Source: Flavobacteriales bacterium
GTDB taxonomy: Bacteria > Bacteroidota > Bacteroidia > Flavobacteriales_E > Vicingaceae
DNA length: 60,033 nt
Direction: 5' to 3'
Assembly (NCBI GenBank): GCA_020435335.1
Contig: JAGQZT010000053.1
Span: 1-60,033 of the forward strand
The notes beneath the pieces were generated by a model. The model saw only the letters and a program-made list of their open reading frames with translations. It did no database searches and was not told the origin of the DNA. This document shows, in pieces, positions 35,307-43,634 of this stretch. Positions within the stretch are counted from its first letter, which is position 1. Each line of letters opens with the position of its first letter. The position numbers were made by a program, and so were the translations under genes.

Positions 35307-37420
35307 GATGCAAGCTCCAGTTCTATTTTTTTGCCTTTTTCAATTTTTTCTCCGGGTGAAATGGATTGGCTTTTTACCACACCACTTCCTTTAAAATCGA
35401 CCCGCAATCCCTGATTCTCCAGAATATACAGCGCATCCTTGATGCTCATGCCGATTACATCCGGCACATAGATCGGTGCAATCTTCTTGTTGTACACTTT
35501 CACCGATTGATCGCCGGTAGAAACTTTAGCCCATTTCGGACTCGCCGATTCCAATTCGGTTTTGATGTTCAGTTTGGAATAGATGGTCTTGTGATCGGCG
35601 TAATAACCATCTTTGGCAAAAGGAATTCGGGAAACAGCGAGATTTTCTTTATCATCGATCTCCTGATGGATCTGGATGCTGCTGGCATATACTTTATCGG
35701 CTACTTCCTTAAAAATCGGACCTGCCACCAGGTTTCCGTAATACACGTTTTGTGATGGCGCATTCACCACCACAATGCAGGAGTATTTCGGATTGTCTGC
35801 CGGAAAATATCCTACAAATGAAGCCTGATAACTTACTTTCGACTCATACTTATACCCATACTTCTCGTTGGCGATCTGAGCCGTACCGGTTTTTCCGGCA
35901 ATCTTATACACGGAATTCTTCAGATTCTTGGCTGTACCGTTTTCCACCACGCCTTCGAGCATTTCTTTCGCCATGGCAATGGTCTTTTTGGAACAGATCG
36001 AACTGTTGATCACTTCGGTGTCCAGTTCCTTCACCAGCTTACCACGCTTACGAACCTCCTTCACAAACTTGGGCTTCACCATTTTACCATTGTTGGCCAC
36101 CGCATTGTAGAAGGTCAGAATTTGAAGCGGTGTCATTTGCACTTCATAGCCGATCGACATCCATGGCATGGTAATCCCCGACCACGAATCATCATCGGTA
36201 CTCTTGATGAATGGTGTTCCTTCTCCGGCAATTTCAACTCCGATCTTTTTATTGAGGCTCATCCGGTAGAGTCTATCCACAAAATCCTGCGGCTTTTCAG
36301 CATAAACCCGATTGATCTCTTTGGAAATCGCCACATTCGATGACTTTACAAACGATTCTTTGATGGAAATCACACCATATCCTCCCTTGTGAGAATCCCG
36401 CATGGTTGCATCATAGAATTTGGTCGTGCCGTCTTCCGTATCAACCATATCATCCAGATTGAGATAACCGTCTTCAAAAGCAGCCATTAAAGAGGCCAGC
36501 TTGAATACAGAACCCGGTTCAGTACTTTCACCGATGGCGTAATTGTAACTTTCGTAATAGCTGCCGTCTTTACCGCGTTGCAGGTTGGCAATGGCTTTCA
36601 CCTCTCCGGTAGGCACCTCCATGAGTACCACACAACCGTGATCAGCCTGATGAGATGATAATTGAGTTAAAAGAGCGTTTTCAGCCACATCCTGAATGTT
36701 TACATCAATGGTGGTATAGATGTCGCTCCCATCTTCCGGTTCTTTTCCGTTTTCTTCCTCGATCGGCATCCAAACGCCACCGGCGATCTTCTGCATCATC
36801 ATGGAACCCTTTACGCCGCTCAGCTCTTTCGTATAGGCTCCTTCCAACCCTACAGGTTTGATGCCTTCGCGTTCGTAACCGATGGTTCTGGCAGCCAGGA
36901 TTTTAAATGGACGTTCCCGCTTATTCTGCTGAACGGTAATCAACCCACCTTTGTACTGCCCTTTATTGAAGATCGGGAAAGTTTTCAGCGTCTTCAGATC
37001 GGTGTACTTCACATTGTGCTTGATCAGGTGATAGCGTTCTCCTTTCTTACGGGCCGTTTTCAGATCGATCAGGTATTCCTGCTGAGTGCGATCCTTGAAG
37101 AGTTGGGACAGCTTAAAGGCCAATGAATCAACATGATCAATAAAGAATTGATCACTGATCGCTTCGGCATTCGGATCGAAACGCACCTCGTATTTCGGGA
37201 TGGAAGTAGCCAGCAAACTGCCGTCGGACGCATAGATATTCCCACGAACTGCTTCGATTTCACGAAACTTACGGGTCAGCTGCTTCTGCTTATCCACCCA
37301 TTCATCACCCTGAAAGAAAATAATGTTCACGGTCTGCCCGAAAATGATCAAAGCAAACAAGGTGATCATCCCGTAGATCAGGTAAATCCTGGAGAAGATG
37401 GTATTTTTGCTTCCTTTCAT
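35303..37420 (-). CDS. ftsI: divisome class B penicillin-binding protein FtsI (PBP3) with PASTA domain
   Basis: This 705-aa septal transpeptidase has one N-terminal transmembrane helix (about 11-33), a pedestal domain, then the catalytic domain with S-V-F-K (Ser304), S-S-N (360-362) and K-T-G (510-512). The final about 60 residues form one PASTA domain opening with P-D-V-I-G-M-S-I-K-D-A. The PASTA unit is absent from E. coli FtsI and recalls Gram-positive PBPs; it is found in many Bacteroidota FtsI proteins. It is the partner of FtsW. Confidence 0.95.
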   Translation of the reverse strand: MKGSKNTIFSRIYLIYGMITLFALIIFGQTVNIIFFQGDEWVDKQKQLTRKFREIEAVRGNIYASDGSLLATSIPKYEVRFDPNAEAISDQFFIDHVDSLAFKLSQLFKDRTQQEYLIDLKTARKKGERYHLIKHNVKYTDLKTLKTFPIFNKGQYKGGLITVQQNKRERPFKILAARTIGYEREGIKPVGLEGAYTKELSGVKGSMMMQKIAGGVWMPIEEENGKEPEDGSDIYTTIDVNIQDVAENALLTQLSSHQADHGCVVLMEVPTGEVKAIANLQRGKDGSYYESYNYAIGESTEPGSVFKLASLMAAFEDGYLNLDDMVDTEDGTTKFYDATMRDSHKGGYGVISIKESFVKSSNVAISKEINRVYAEKPQDFVDRLYRMSLNKKIGVEIAGEGTPFIKSTDDDSWSGITMPWMSIGYEVQMTPLQILTFYNAVANNGKMVKPKFVKEVRKRGKLVKELDTEVINSSICSKKTIAMAKEMLEGVVENGTAKNLKNSVYKIAGKTGTAQIANEKYGYKYESKVSYQASFVGYFPADNPKYSCIVVVNAPSQNVYYGNLVAGPIFKEVADKVYASSIQIHQEIDDKENLAVSRIPFAKDGYYADHKTIYSKLNIKTELESASPKWAKVSTGDQSVKVYNKKIAPIYVPDVIGMSIKDALYILENQGLRVDFKGSGVVKSQSISPGEKIEKGKKIELELAS

Positions 37421-37815
37421 CAGTTGCTTACTGCTATTTTTTTCATTTCATCGGGTGTTACCACGATTTTGGTTGGCGGCACCGTCGACTCCTTTATTCC
37501 GTATGGTTCGGTAGCCTGTGCTACCTGCGATTGTTTACTGTTGTAATTCAGGTCGGATTTGATGGTGATGTACTCCGAGCGCAGGGCTTTCAGTTCATCA
37601 TTCACCTTCTGTAATTCACGAACGGTACGTTGTGCGTAATAGCCGTTGGCGATGTATAGAATTCCGAGAAAAGTGAGGAAAAATATGAAGGGTAGTTGTT
37701 TGACTACATTGTCGCTCGACAAGAAGTTTCCGGAAAATACGGAGGCAAGGGATCGGGAAACCTTGCTCGGCTCCTTTGATTCTTTTGCCTTTTTTTCTTC
37801 TTTTAATGTATTCAA
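37420..37815 (-). CDS. ftsL: FtsL-like division protein
   Basis: This 131-aa single-pass protein has a charged Lys/Glu-rich cytoplasmic start, a transmembrane helix at about 41-60, and a short coiled-coil-prone stretch (Q-R-T-V-R-E-L-Q-K-V-N-D-E-L-K-A-L). That is the FtsL layout in the position FtsL always holds between rsmH and ftsI. There is no in-frame ATG before the helix. The best start is TTG 37815, because a stop codon lies in frame at 37861-37863 and the bases between are a 7-bp tandem repeat. FtsL proteins are poorly conserved, so the call rests on topology and context. Confidence 0.82.
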   Translation of the reverse strand: MNTLKEEKKAKESKEPSKVSRSLASVFSGNFLSSDNVVKQLPFIFFLTFLGILYIANGYYAQRTVRELQKVNDELKALRSEYITIKSDLNYNSKQSQVAQATEPYGIKESTVPPTKIVVTPDEMKKIAVSN

Positions 37816-37816
37816 C

Positions 37817-37844
37817 TCTCGTTGCTTGTTACTGGTTATTGGTT
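37817..37844 (-). repeat. 7-bp tandem array upstream of ftsL
   Basis: On the minus strand four heptamers run AACCAAT, AACCAGT, AACAAGC, AACGAGA and end one base before the proposed TTG start of ftsL. They fill the second half of the rsmH-ftsL gap where the ribosome would bind. Confidence 0.7.
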
Positions 37845-37906
37845 TTGGTTTTTGCTTGCCTCATGTAATTACTGACAACCATGAACTATCAACCAAACAC
37901 TACTTT

Positions 37907-38812
37907 TCATAATTTTTCGGCTACCCGAAGTTTTGCACTTCTGGCCCTGTTGTTTTTATTTAATTCTTCCGATGTCGGAAGTATTGGTTTTCTGTTTATT
38001 GCTTTGAACTTCACCTGAGGATTTCCGTAAAAATCCTTTTCCAATTCCCCCTCAAACTTTCCTTTCCGGATGAAGTTCTTCACCAGTCTGTCTTCGAGCG
38101 AATGGTAAGTAATGACCGACAAGCGCCCGCCGGGTTTTAACACCTCGTATGCTTGCTCGAGCATCTCCTTCAATGCCGCCATCTCATCATTCACTTCGAT
38201 CCGTAAAGCCTGAAACACCTGAGCCAGGTACTTGTTCTTCAGTTTTTCCGGCACACAAACCTCGATGACTTCGATCAGTTCCTGCGTGGTCGTGATTCTT
38301 CCCATGCCTCTTCGCCCCATGATCTCATGCACCAGCTTCCCGGCATTCTTCACTTCACCATATTCCCTGAAAATCCGGATCAGATCCTGCTCCTCGTAGT
38401 CGTTCACCACATGTTCCGCGGTTAAGTCGGCCGTTTGATTCATCCGCATATCAAGCGGACCATCAAAACGGATCGAGAAGCCACGCCCGCCCTCATCGAA
38501 CTGATGCGAGGAGACTCCCAGATCGGCCAGGACTCCATCTACGGGTATCGCCCGGTAGAATTTCAGGTAGTTTTTCAAATAACGATAGTTCTGCTGCACC
38601 AACTGGAAGCGCTGATCGTTCAGAGCATTCGCTTCGGCATCGCGATCCTGATCGAAAGCAAACAGCTTCCCGTTGTCATTCAGTCTTTTCAAAATCTCTT
38701 TGGAATGGCCACCGCCCCCAAAGGTTACATCCACACACACTTCGTCCCCGCTAATATTCAATCCGTCAACAGATTCTTTTAGTAAAACCGGATCATGATA
38801 CATCTTCTTCAT
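37907..38812 (-). CDS. rsmH: 16S rRNA (cytosine(1402)-N4)-methyltransferase
   Basis: This 301-aa SAM methyltransferase modifies C1402 in the ribosomal P site. It opens with Y-H-D-P-V-L-L-K-E and has the SAM loop D-V-T-F-G-G-G-G-H-S, D-L-G-V-S-S-H-Q-F-D, and Y-H-S-L-E-D-R near the end. Starts at ATG 38812 or 38803 are both plausible; the upstream GTG at 38830 is less so. All overlap the end of mraZ by 11-38 bases. Confidence 0.95.
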   Translation of the reverse strand: MKKMYHDPVLLKESVDGLNISGDEVCVDVTFGGGGHSKEILKRLNDNGKLFAFDQDRDAEANALNDQRFQLVQQNYRYLKNYLKFYRAIPVDGVLADLGVSSHQFDEGGRGFSIRFDGPLDMRMNQTADLTAEHVVNDYEEQDLIRIFREYGEVKNAGKLVHEIMGRRGMGRITTTQELIEVIEVCVPEKLKNKYLAQVFQALRIEVNDEMAALKEMLEQAYEVLKPGGRLSVITYHSLEDRLVKNFIRKGKFEGELEKDFYGNPQVKFKAINRKPILPTSEELNKNNRARSAKLRVAEKL

Positions 38813-39266
38813 CCTGGTTTTTTGAACCACCCATCACTTCTTCGGCCAGGTTCGCAAATTCATCCGGCTCATCTGTCAATAATCCGTTGTAAGTTTCTTT
38901 GTCCCAGACCTCAATGCGATTGCCGTAAGCAAATAACACCACTTCCTTTTCCACTCCGGCATACTCAAGCATGCGTTTCGGAAACAGTAAACGACCCGTG
39001 CCGTCCAGCGCCATTTCGGTCGCACCACGATAGAAATAGCGAATAAATTCACGATTCTTCTTCACATACTGATTCAGCTTATTCACTTCCTCACTGATGT
39101 ATTTCCAGTCGTTCTTGGGATAAAGCACCAAACATTTCTCAAAGCCACGGTTCATAACGAACTTTTCCTCGGAAGCTGCATCGAGCTGTTTCCGAAGACC
39201 CGAAGGAAGCATTAACCTCCCTTTGACATCCAGTTTACATTCGTATTCTCCGATAAAATTTGTCAC
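38793..39266 (-). CDS. mraZ: transcriptional regulator MraZ
   Basis: This 157-aa protein contains two AbrB-like DNA-binding repeats: residues about 1-50, with D-V-K-G-R-L-M-L-P, and residues about 75-125, with D-G-T-G-R-L-L-F-P. MraZ forms a ring that binds repeated boxes before its own gene and represses the dcw operon. Exactly such boxes lie 85-114 bases upstream. The start codon is GTG at 39266, fixed by the conserved opening N-F-I-G-E-Y-E-C-K-L-D. Confidence 0.95.
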   Translation of the reverse strand: MTNFIGEYECKLDVKGRLMLPSGLRKQLDAASEEKFVMNRGFEKCLVLYPKNDWKYISEEVNKLNQYVKKNREFIRYFYRGATEMALDGTGRLLFPKRMLEYAGVEKEVVLFAYGNRIEVWDKETYNGLLTDEPDEFANLAEEVMGGSKNQDEEDVS

Positions 39267-39350
39267 TACAAACTGCTAATTATCAATTATTTACGATGCG
39301 CCAAGACGCACCAATGGCTTGATTTAAAGGGTAAAGATAGCTCAATTTTT

Positions 39351-39380
39351 CCCACTTTCTACCACTTTCTACCACTTTGT
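39351..39380 (-). promoter_or_regulatory. MraZ operator: three 10-bp direct repeats
   Basis: On the minus strand three adjacent decamers, ACAAAGTGGT, AGAAAGTGGT and AGAAAGTGGG, repeat with one helical turn spacing. MraZ in other bacteria binds GTGG/TGGG boxes spaced 10 bp apart upstream of mraZ, so this is very probably its autoregulatory site and the control point of the whole dcw operon. Confidence 0.85.
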
Positions 39381-39651
39381 TGATAACTTTTAACGGTATT
39401 CGCCTGAAAATGTTGCACATGAAGCGGAAATACGATCGTTGAACGGGTGGGAGAAAAAGAACATACGATGTGTTTTGAAGTCGACTTCTTCCCCGAAAGA
39501 TTTTACAATTTTTGATTTTTTGTTCTCGGCACATCACCTTGTGACACGCGAACTGACAAAATCAAAAATCCCTCAACCTGGCAGCTCCATTGAGTTGATT
39601 TTATTGTGTAGTTTTGGGGGATGAGTTAGCATAGGTATAGCACAATTGGCT

Positions 39652-39727
39652 ATCCTTCGATGAACTCAGGATGACAATTATTAGTTAATTGAGCAAGAAG
39701 ATGCCTCCGCGTTGGTCGGCATGACAA
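39652..39727 (+). repeat. two REP-like hairpin units upstream of engB
   Basis: Unit 1 (39652-39677) has arms ATCCT/AGGAT; unit 2 (39701-39727) has arms ATGCC/GGCAT. Both end in the same ATGACAA tail and are 23 bases apart. This layout resembles the short palindromic intergenic repeats dispersed in many genomes. Confidence 0.55.
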
Positions 39728-39733
39728 GAAAAG

Positions 39734-40336
39734 ATGATAATCAAGACAGCCGAATTCGTAATGAGCAACACCAAACCCGAGCTATGTCCGGCACCGGATA
39801 AGCCCGAGTATGCATTTATCGGTCGCTCGAACGTGGGTAAATCCTCGCTGATCAATTACATCACCGACCATAAGAAACTGGCCAAAACATCCGGAAAACC
39901 GGGGAAGACACAGCTCATTAACCACTTCATCATCAACGACGAATGGTACCTGGTGGATTTACCCGGATACGGTTATGCGCAGACGTCCAAATCGAACCGG
40001 TTGAAATGGGAAGCCTTCATTTCCGATTACATCCTGCACCGGGAAAACCTGACGAACCTGTTCGTGCTCATCGACAGCCGTTTACCGGCTCAGAAAATTG
40101 ACCTGGATTTTATGGAATGGCTGGGCGAGAAGGGCATTCCGTTTTCGATGGTCTTTACCAAGACCGACAAGCTGACCAGTTCCAAGTTGAACAAGAATTT
40201 GCTGGCCTACAAAAAAGAGATGCTGAAAGTGTGGGAAGAGATCCCGAAGACCTTTACGACTTCCGCTGCCGGTAAAGCCGGAAAAGAAGACATTTTGGGG
40301 TATATTGAGAAGATCAATGCAGTGTTCAAACCCTAA
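39734..40336 (+). CDS. engB: ribosome biogenesis GTP-binding protein EngB (YihA/YsxC)
   Basis: This 200-aa GTPase acts in large-subunit assembly. G1 is G-R-S-N-V-G-K-S-S at 30-38, G3 is D-L-P-G-Y-G, G4 is T-K-T-D and G5 is T-S-A-A. It has the compact EngB length and no extra domains. The ATG at 39734 begins the frame just after the hairpin repeats. It converges on the next gene with a 2-bp gap and has no room for its own terminator. Confidence 0.95.
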   Translation: MIIKTAEFVMSNTKPELCPAPDKPEYAFIGRSNVGKSSLINYITDHKKLAKTSGKPGKTQLINHFIINDEWYLVDLPGYGYAQTSKSNRLKWEAFISDYILHRENLTNLFVLIDSRLPAQKIDLDFMEWLGEKGIPFSMVFTKTDKLTSSKLNKNLLAYKKEMLKVWEEIPKTFTTSAAGKAGKEDILGYIEKINAVFKP

Positions 40337-40338
40337 TC

Positions 40339-41019
40339 TTACTCCTTAACCAACCGTTGCGTCGAAAACTCCCCGGAAGCAGTAGTCAGCTGCACGAGGT
40401 AGAGTCCGTTGGGCTGATCGCTCAGGTCGAACTGGTTTCCGGAAGCGGATAACACCAGCCTGCCATTCGCATCATAAACAGCTATCGATAGTGCTTTTTC
40501 GAGGAGCTGATACTGACCATTTCCCGGATTCGGGTAGATCAACCCTTTGCGGCGAATGCTTACTTCTTCCACAGCCGTGGGGGCCGCTGTTACCGAAATA
40601 TTAAACCCGATGGTCGTTACCGTATTCGGATCGGAAAGTGCGAAGATGTCGAAGGTCACTTCACAATTACCGATGATCCCATTGTGTGCCACAGAAATGA
40701 TGATCTTGTTGTTGGTGGTATTGGTATCGGATAAGATGAAATCGGCGCTATCGAGATCATTGAGTACAGCATAAGCCGAATCGGGATCGGTCACGCCATA
40801 GCCCCAGCCGTTCGGGCATTCCAGTACCCCGCCGATGTGGCCGATCCAGCGCATGGGTAAAGGCTGTCCGGATAAATTATCGATCTGGATGAATTCGTGC
40901 AACATGCCGTAGGTCACATCTTTACTGATGTACTTGTAAGGCACGGAAACACTGAAGAGCTGCCCGAATGAAACCAGGCTTGAAGCTATCAGGAACAGGG
41001 TAATAAGTGATCGTTTCAT
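40339..41019 (-). CDS. T9SS type A sorting domain-containing secreted protein (small)
   Basis: This 226-aa protein has a signal peptide ending in V-S-F-G-Q near residue 20, one beta-rich domain with two cysteines (in L-E-C-P-N-G and G-N-C-E-V), and a type A T9SS sorting domain over the last about 65 residues: I-Y-P-N-P-G-N-G-Q-Y, Y-D-A-N-G-R-L-V, then L-S-D-Q-P-N-G-L-Y-L-V-Q-L and R-L-V-K-E. It would be surface-attached or released. The central domain is not recognised. It is read toward engB. Confidence 0.88.
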   Translation of the reverse strand: MKRSLITLFLIASSLVSFGQLFSVSVPYKYISKDVTYGMLHEFIQIDNLSGQPLPMRWIGHIGGVLECPNGWGYGVTDPDSAYAVLNDLDSADFILSDTNTTNNKIIISVAHNGIIGNCEVTFDIFALSDPNTVTTIGFNISVTAAPTAVEEVSIRRKGLIYPNPGNGQYQLLEKALSIAVYDANGRLVLSASGNQFDLSDQPNGLYLVQLTTASGEFSTQRLVKE

Positions 41020-41080
41020 GATACTAAAATAACGGATTTAGATTCCCCACCCTCTGTGAAAAGTAAAAAAGCTTGGAATC

Positions 41081-42313
41081 CTAAGCCACCTTCAGGCTGC
41101 TGATCTTGGATTTCTTGAACTTATCCTTTGCATAACGCAAGGTGATCTTATACTCCTTCTCATTACTCTCAGAAGGTAAATCGTACATCGCATCCAGCAT
41201 AATGGCTTCACAGATGGAACGCAAACCACGGGCACCGAGTTTGTATTCTACAGCTTTCTCCACGATAAAATCGAATACGCCTTTATCGAAGCTCAGGTTG
41301 ATGCCATCCATTTCGAACAGCTTGATGTATTGTTTGATGATGGAGTTTTTCGGTTCGGTCAGGATTCGTCTCAGGGCTTCTCCGTCCAGCGGGTCCAAAT
41401 GCGACAGAACCGGCAAACGACCGATCAGTTCCGGGATCAACCCGAAAGCCTTCACATCCTGCGGAGAAATATATTGCAACAGGTTATTTTCATCTACTTC
41501 TTCTTTTTCAGCCGATTTGTAACCGATCACCTGAGTGCGTAACCGGTTCGCAATTTTACGCTGAATCCCGTCGAAAGCTCCTCCGCATACAAACAGGATG
41601 TTTTTGGTCTCTACGGTAATCAGTTTTTGTTCCGGGTGTTTTCGCCCACCCTGAGGCGGAACATTCACAGCAGAACCTTCGAGTAGTTTCAGTAAGGCTT
41701 GTTGAACACCCTCACCACTTACATCCCGGGTGATGGAAGCATTATCACTTTTACGGGCAATTTTATCGATCTCATCAATAAACACAATGCCTCTTTCGGC
41801 AGCTTCCACGTTGTAGTCGGCAGCTTGCAGCAAACGCGACAGGATGCTTTCCACATCTTCCCCCACATAACCGGCTTCGGTTAAAATGGTGGCATCGGCA
41901 ATGCAGAAAGGAACGTGCAGAATACGGGCAATGGTTTTAGCCAATAAGGTTTTACCTGTTCCGGTTTCGCCCACCAGCAGAATGTTGGATTTCTCGATCT
42001 CCACTTCCTTGTCGGTTTCGTTCGACTGCATCAATCGTTTATAATGATTGTATACGGCAACGGAAAGGACTTTTTTAGCTTCATCCTGGCCGATCACGTA
42101 CTCATCGAGGTGAGCTTTAATTTCTTTCGGCTTGAGCAGTTGAATCTGGTCGGACAGGGTTTTATTCGTTTTGCCGGAAATCTCTTCCTTCACAATGTTT
42201 TGTGCCTGAGAGATACAATGATTACAGATGTGACCGGTAACACCGGCAATCATCACATCGACTTCATTTTTGGTTCGTCCGCAAAAGGAACATTTTACTT
42301 GTTGGCTGTCCAT
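41081..42313 (-). CDS. clpX: ATP-dependent Clp protease ATP-binding subunit ClpX
   Basis: This 410-aa AAA+ unfoldase feeds proteins to ClpP. The N-terminal zinc-binding domain has Cys8, Cys11, Cys30 and Cys33; Walker A is G-E-T-G-T-G-K-T, Walker B is [10 protein letters not shown], and R-D-V-S-G-E-G-V-Q and the ClpP-binding I-G-R-L-P region follow. ATG 42313 is used, because the open frame 12 codons upstream reads into the carA terminator. clpP is not beside it. Confidence 0.96.
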   Translation of the reverse strand: MDSQQVKCSFCGRTKNEVDVMIAGVTGHICNHCISQAQNIVKEEISGKTNKTLSDQIQLLKPKEIKAHLDEYVIGQDEAKKVLSVAVYNHYKRLMQSNETDKEVEIEKSNILLVGETGTGKTLLAKTIARILHVPFCIADATILTEAGYVGEDVESILSRLLQAADYNVEAAERGIVFIDEIDKIARKSDNASITRDVSGEGVQQALLKLLEGSAVNVPPQGGRKHPEQKLITVETKNILFVCGGAFDGIQRKIANRLRTQVIGYKSAEKEEVDENNLLQYISPQDVKAFGLIPELIGRLPVLSHLDPLDGEALRRILTEPKNSIIKQYIKLFEMDGINLSFDKGVFDFIVEKAVEYKLGARGLRSICEAIMLDAMYDLPSESNEKEYKITLRYAKDKFKKSKISSLKVA

Positions 42314-42350
42314 GTGACAAAGGTAATAAAAAAGCGGCTTCGCCGACAAA

Positions 42351-42381
42351 CAAAAAGAAACCCGCTGGTTTGCGGGTTTTT
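42351..42381 (-). terminator. Rho-independent terminator after carA
   Basis: An 8-bp stem AAACCCGC / GCGGGTTT with a 6-base loop is followed on the minus strand by CTTTTTG, just after the carA stop at 42384 and ahead of clpX. Confidence 0.82.
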
Positions 42382-42383
42382 AT

Positions 42384-43502
42384 TTATGCTGAAACTAATG
42401 TTTTACTTTTCACGATGTTCTCGATGAAGTTATCGAAGAGGTATCTCGAATCGTGCGGACCCGGAGATGCTTCCGGGTGATATTGCACGGAGAACACCTG
42501 CTTGTCTTTTAAACGAAGTCCAGCGAGGGTATCATCGTTCAGGTGTTTGTGGGTGATCACGATGTTCGCATTGCTTTCGGCAGAAGCCGTATCCACCACA
42601 AACCCGTGGTTTTGGGAGGTTACCTCACCTTTACCTGTTTCGAGGTTCATTACCGGATGGTTGCACCCGCGGTGACCGTTAAACATTTTGGAGGTGGTTA
42701 ACCCTTGAGAGAGCGCCAGAATCTGGTGTCCGAGGCAGATACCGAATACCGGAAGGCCGGAATTCACGATTCGCTTCACGGTTTCGATCTGAGCCGGCAT
42801 CACGGACGGGTCGCCGGGACCATTGGACAGCATGAAACCATTCGGATTCCAGGCCATCATTTCATCATAGGATGCATCCATCGGAAACACTTTCAGGTAG
42901 CACCCTCTTTCGGTCAGGCAGCGCAGAATATTCTTTTTTACACCGAGGTCGAGGACCGCTACACGGTGTTCAGCGTTTTCATCGCCTGCAAAGTAAGGTT
43001 CTTTCGCACATACTTTGGAGGAGAGTTCCAGGCCGGCCATGGAAGGCACCTGTGCCAGTTGTTTTTTCAGGTCGTCCACATCAAAGTTCTCGGAGGAAAT
43101 GATGCAGTTCATGGCACCTTTATCGCGGATGTGGCGAACCAGCATGCGGGTATCCACATCGGAGATGGCCACGATGTTATGTTTTTCAAAATAGGCTTGC
43201 AGCGAGCCGCTGGCTCCGGCACGGGAGAACATATCGGAGAACTTCTTACAAACGAGTCCGGAAATTTTCACACTATCGGATTCGATCTCTTCATCGGCAA
43301 CACCATAGTTTCCGATGTGTGAGGTGGTCATGGTGATGACCTGGCCGTAGTAGGAAGGATCCGTAAAGATCTCCTGATAGCCGGTCATACCCGTATTAAA
43401 ACAAATTTCACCGGTGGTAGTTCCTTTCATTCCGGCTGCTTTGCCGTACATTACCGTTCCGTCTTCCAGGATTAAAATCGCTTTGTTTTCTTCGTTTGTC
43501 AT
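42384..43502 (-). CDS. carA: carbamoyl-phosphate synthase small subunit
   Basis: This 372-aa glutamine amidotransferase subunit supplies ammonia for carbamoyl phosphate in pyrimidine and arginine synthesis. The C-terminal class I glutaminase domain has the nucleophile in G-I-C-L-G-H-Q and the His-Glu of Y-H-P-E-A-S-P-G-P-H-D. The N-terminal domain opens with I-L-E-D-G-T-V-M-Y-G. ATG 43502 (M-T-N-E) is chosen over the in-frame Met at 43526. Placement after rplQ recurs in Bacteroidota. carB is not in the window. Confidence 0.95.
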   Translation of the reverse strand: MTNEENKAILILEDGTVMYGKAAGMKGTTTGEICFNTGMTGYQEIFTDPSYYGQVITMTTSHIGNYGVADEEIESDSVKISGLVCKKFSDMFSRAGASGSLQAYFEKHNIVAISDVDTRMLVRHIRDKGAMNCIISSENFDVDDLKKQLAQVPSMAGLELSSKVCAKEPYFAGDENAEHRVAVLDLGVKKNILRCLTERGCYLKVFPMDASYDEMMAWNPNGFMLSNGPGDPSVMPAQIETVKRIVNSGLPVFGICLGHQILALSQGLTTSKMFNGHRGCNHPVMNLETGKGEVTSQNHGFVVDTASAESNANIVITHKHLNDDTLAGLRLKDKQVFSVQYHPEASPGPHDSRYLFDNFIENIVKSKTLVSA

Positions 43503-43530
43503 TGTACTTTCTCTATAGTTAAACACACCC

Positions 43531-43560
43531 TGTCCCTTGGGGACACCCCTCTCATGAGGA
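43531..43560. repeat. hairpin-rich intergenic element upstream of carA
   Basis: TGTCCC-TTG-GGGACA (43531-43545) forms a 6-bp stem and is followed by a second small palindrome CTCATGAG (43551-43558). The stretch is GC-rich compared with the A/T-rich gap and looks like a dispersed intergenic repeat unit. Confidence 0.45.
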
Positions 43561-43570
43561 GATTATAAGC

Positions 43571-43606
43571 ATAAAAAAAGGATAAAGTAAAATTACTTTA
43601 TCCTTT
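43571..43606 (-). terminator. terminator of the ribosomal superoperon
   Basis: A perfect 14-bp stem AAAGGATAAAGTAA / TTACTTTATCCTTT with a minimal loop is followed on the minus strand by a run of T. It lies about 30 bases after the rplQ stop. Confidence 0.88.
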
Positions 43607-43634
43607 CCTATTTTTCTAAAAAAGTTATCAAAGG

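Larger units (their letters stand above)
39267..39733. other. 467-bp divergent intergenic region between mraZ and engB
   Basis: I see no credible gene here. It contains the MraZ operator (39351-39380), a possible -7 box TATCTTTA on the minus strand just downstream of it (about 39332-39339), a loose A/T-rich inverted repeat (arms near 39507-39523 and 39556-39569), and two REP-like hairpin units near engB (39652-39727). Two short open frames in it have no plausible protein features. Confidence 0.7.

Noticed and set aside
39283..39537. 84-aa minus-strand open frame upstream of mraZ
   Set aside because: It runs across the MraZ operator repeats, is Arg/Cys-rich in a way typical of random frames, and has no domain.
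39439..39624. 61-aa plus-strand open frame in the same gap
   Set aside because: It covers the A/T-rich inverted repeat, has no start signal, and shows no recognisable protein pattern.
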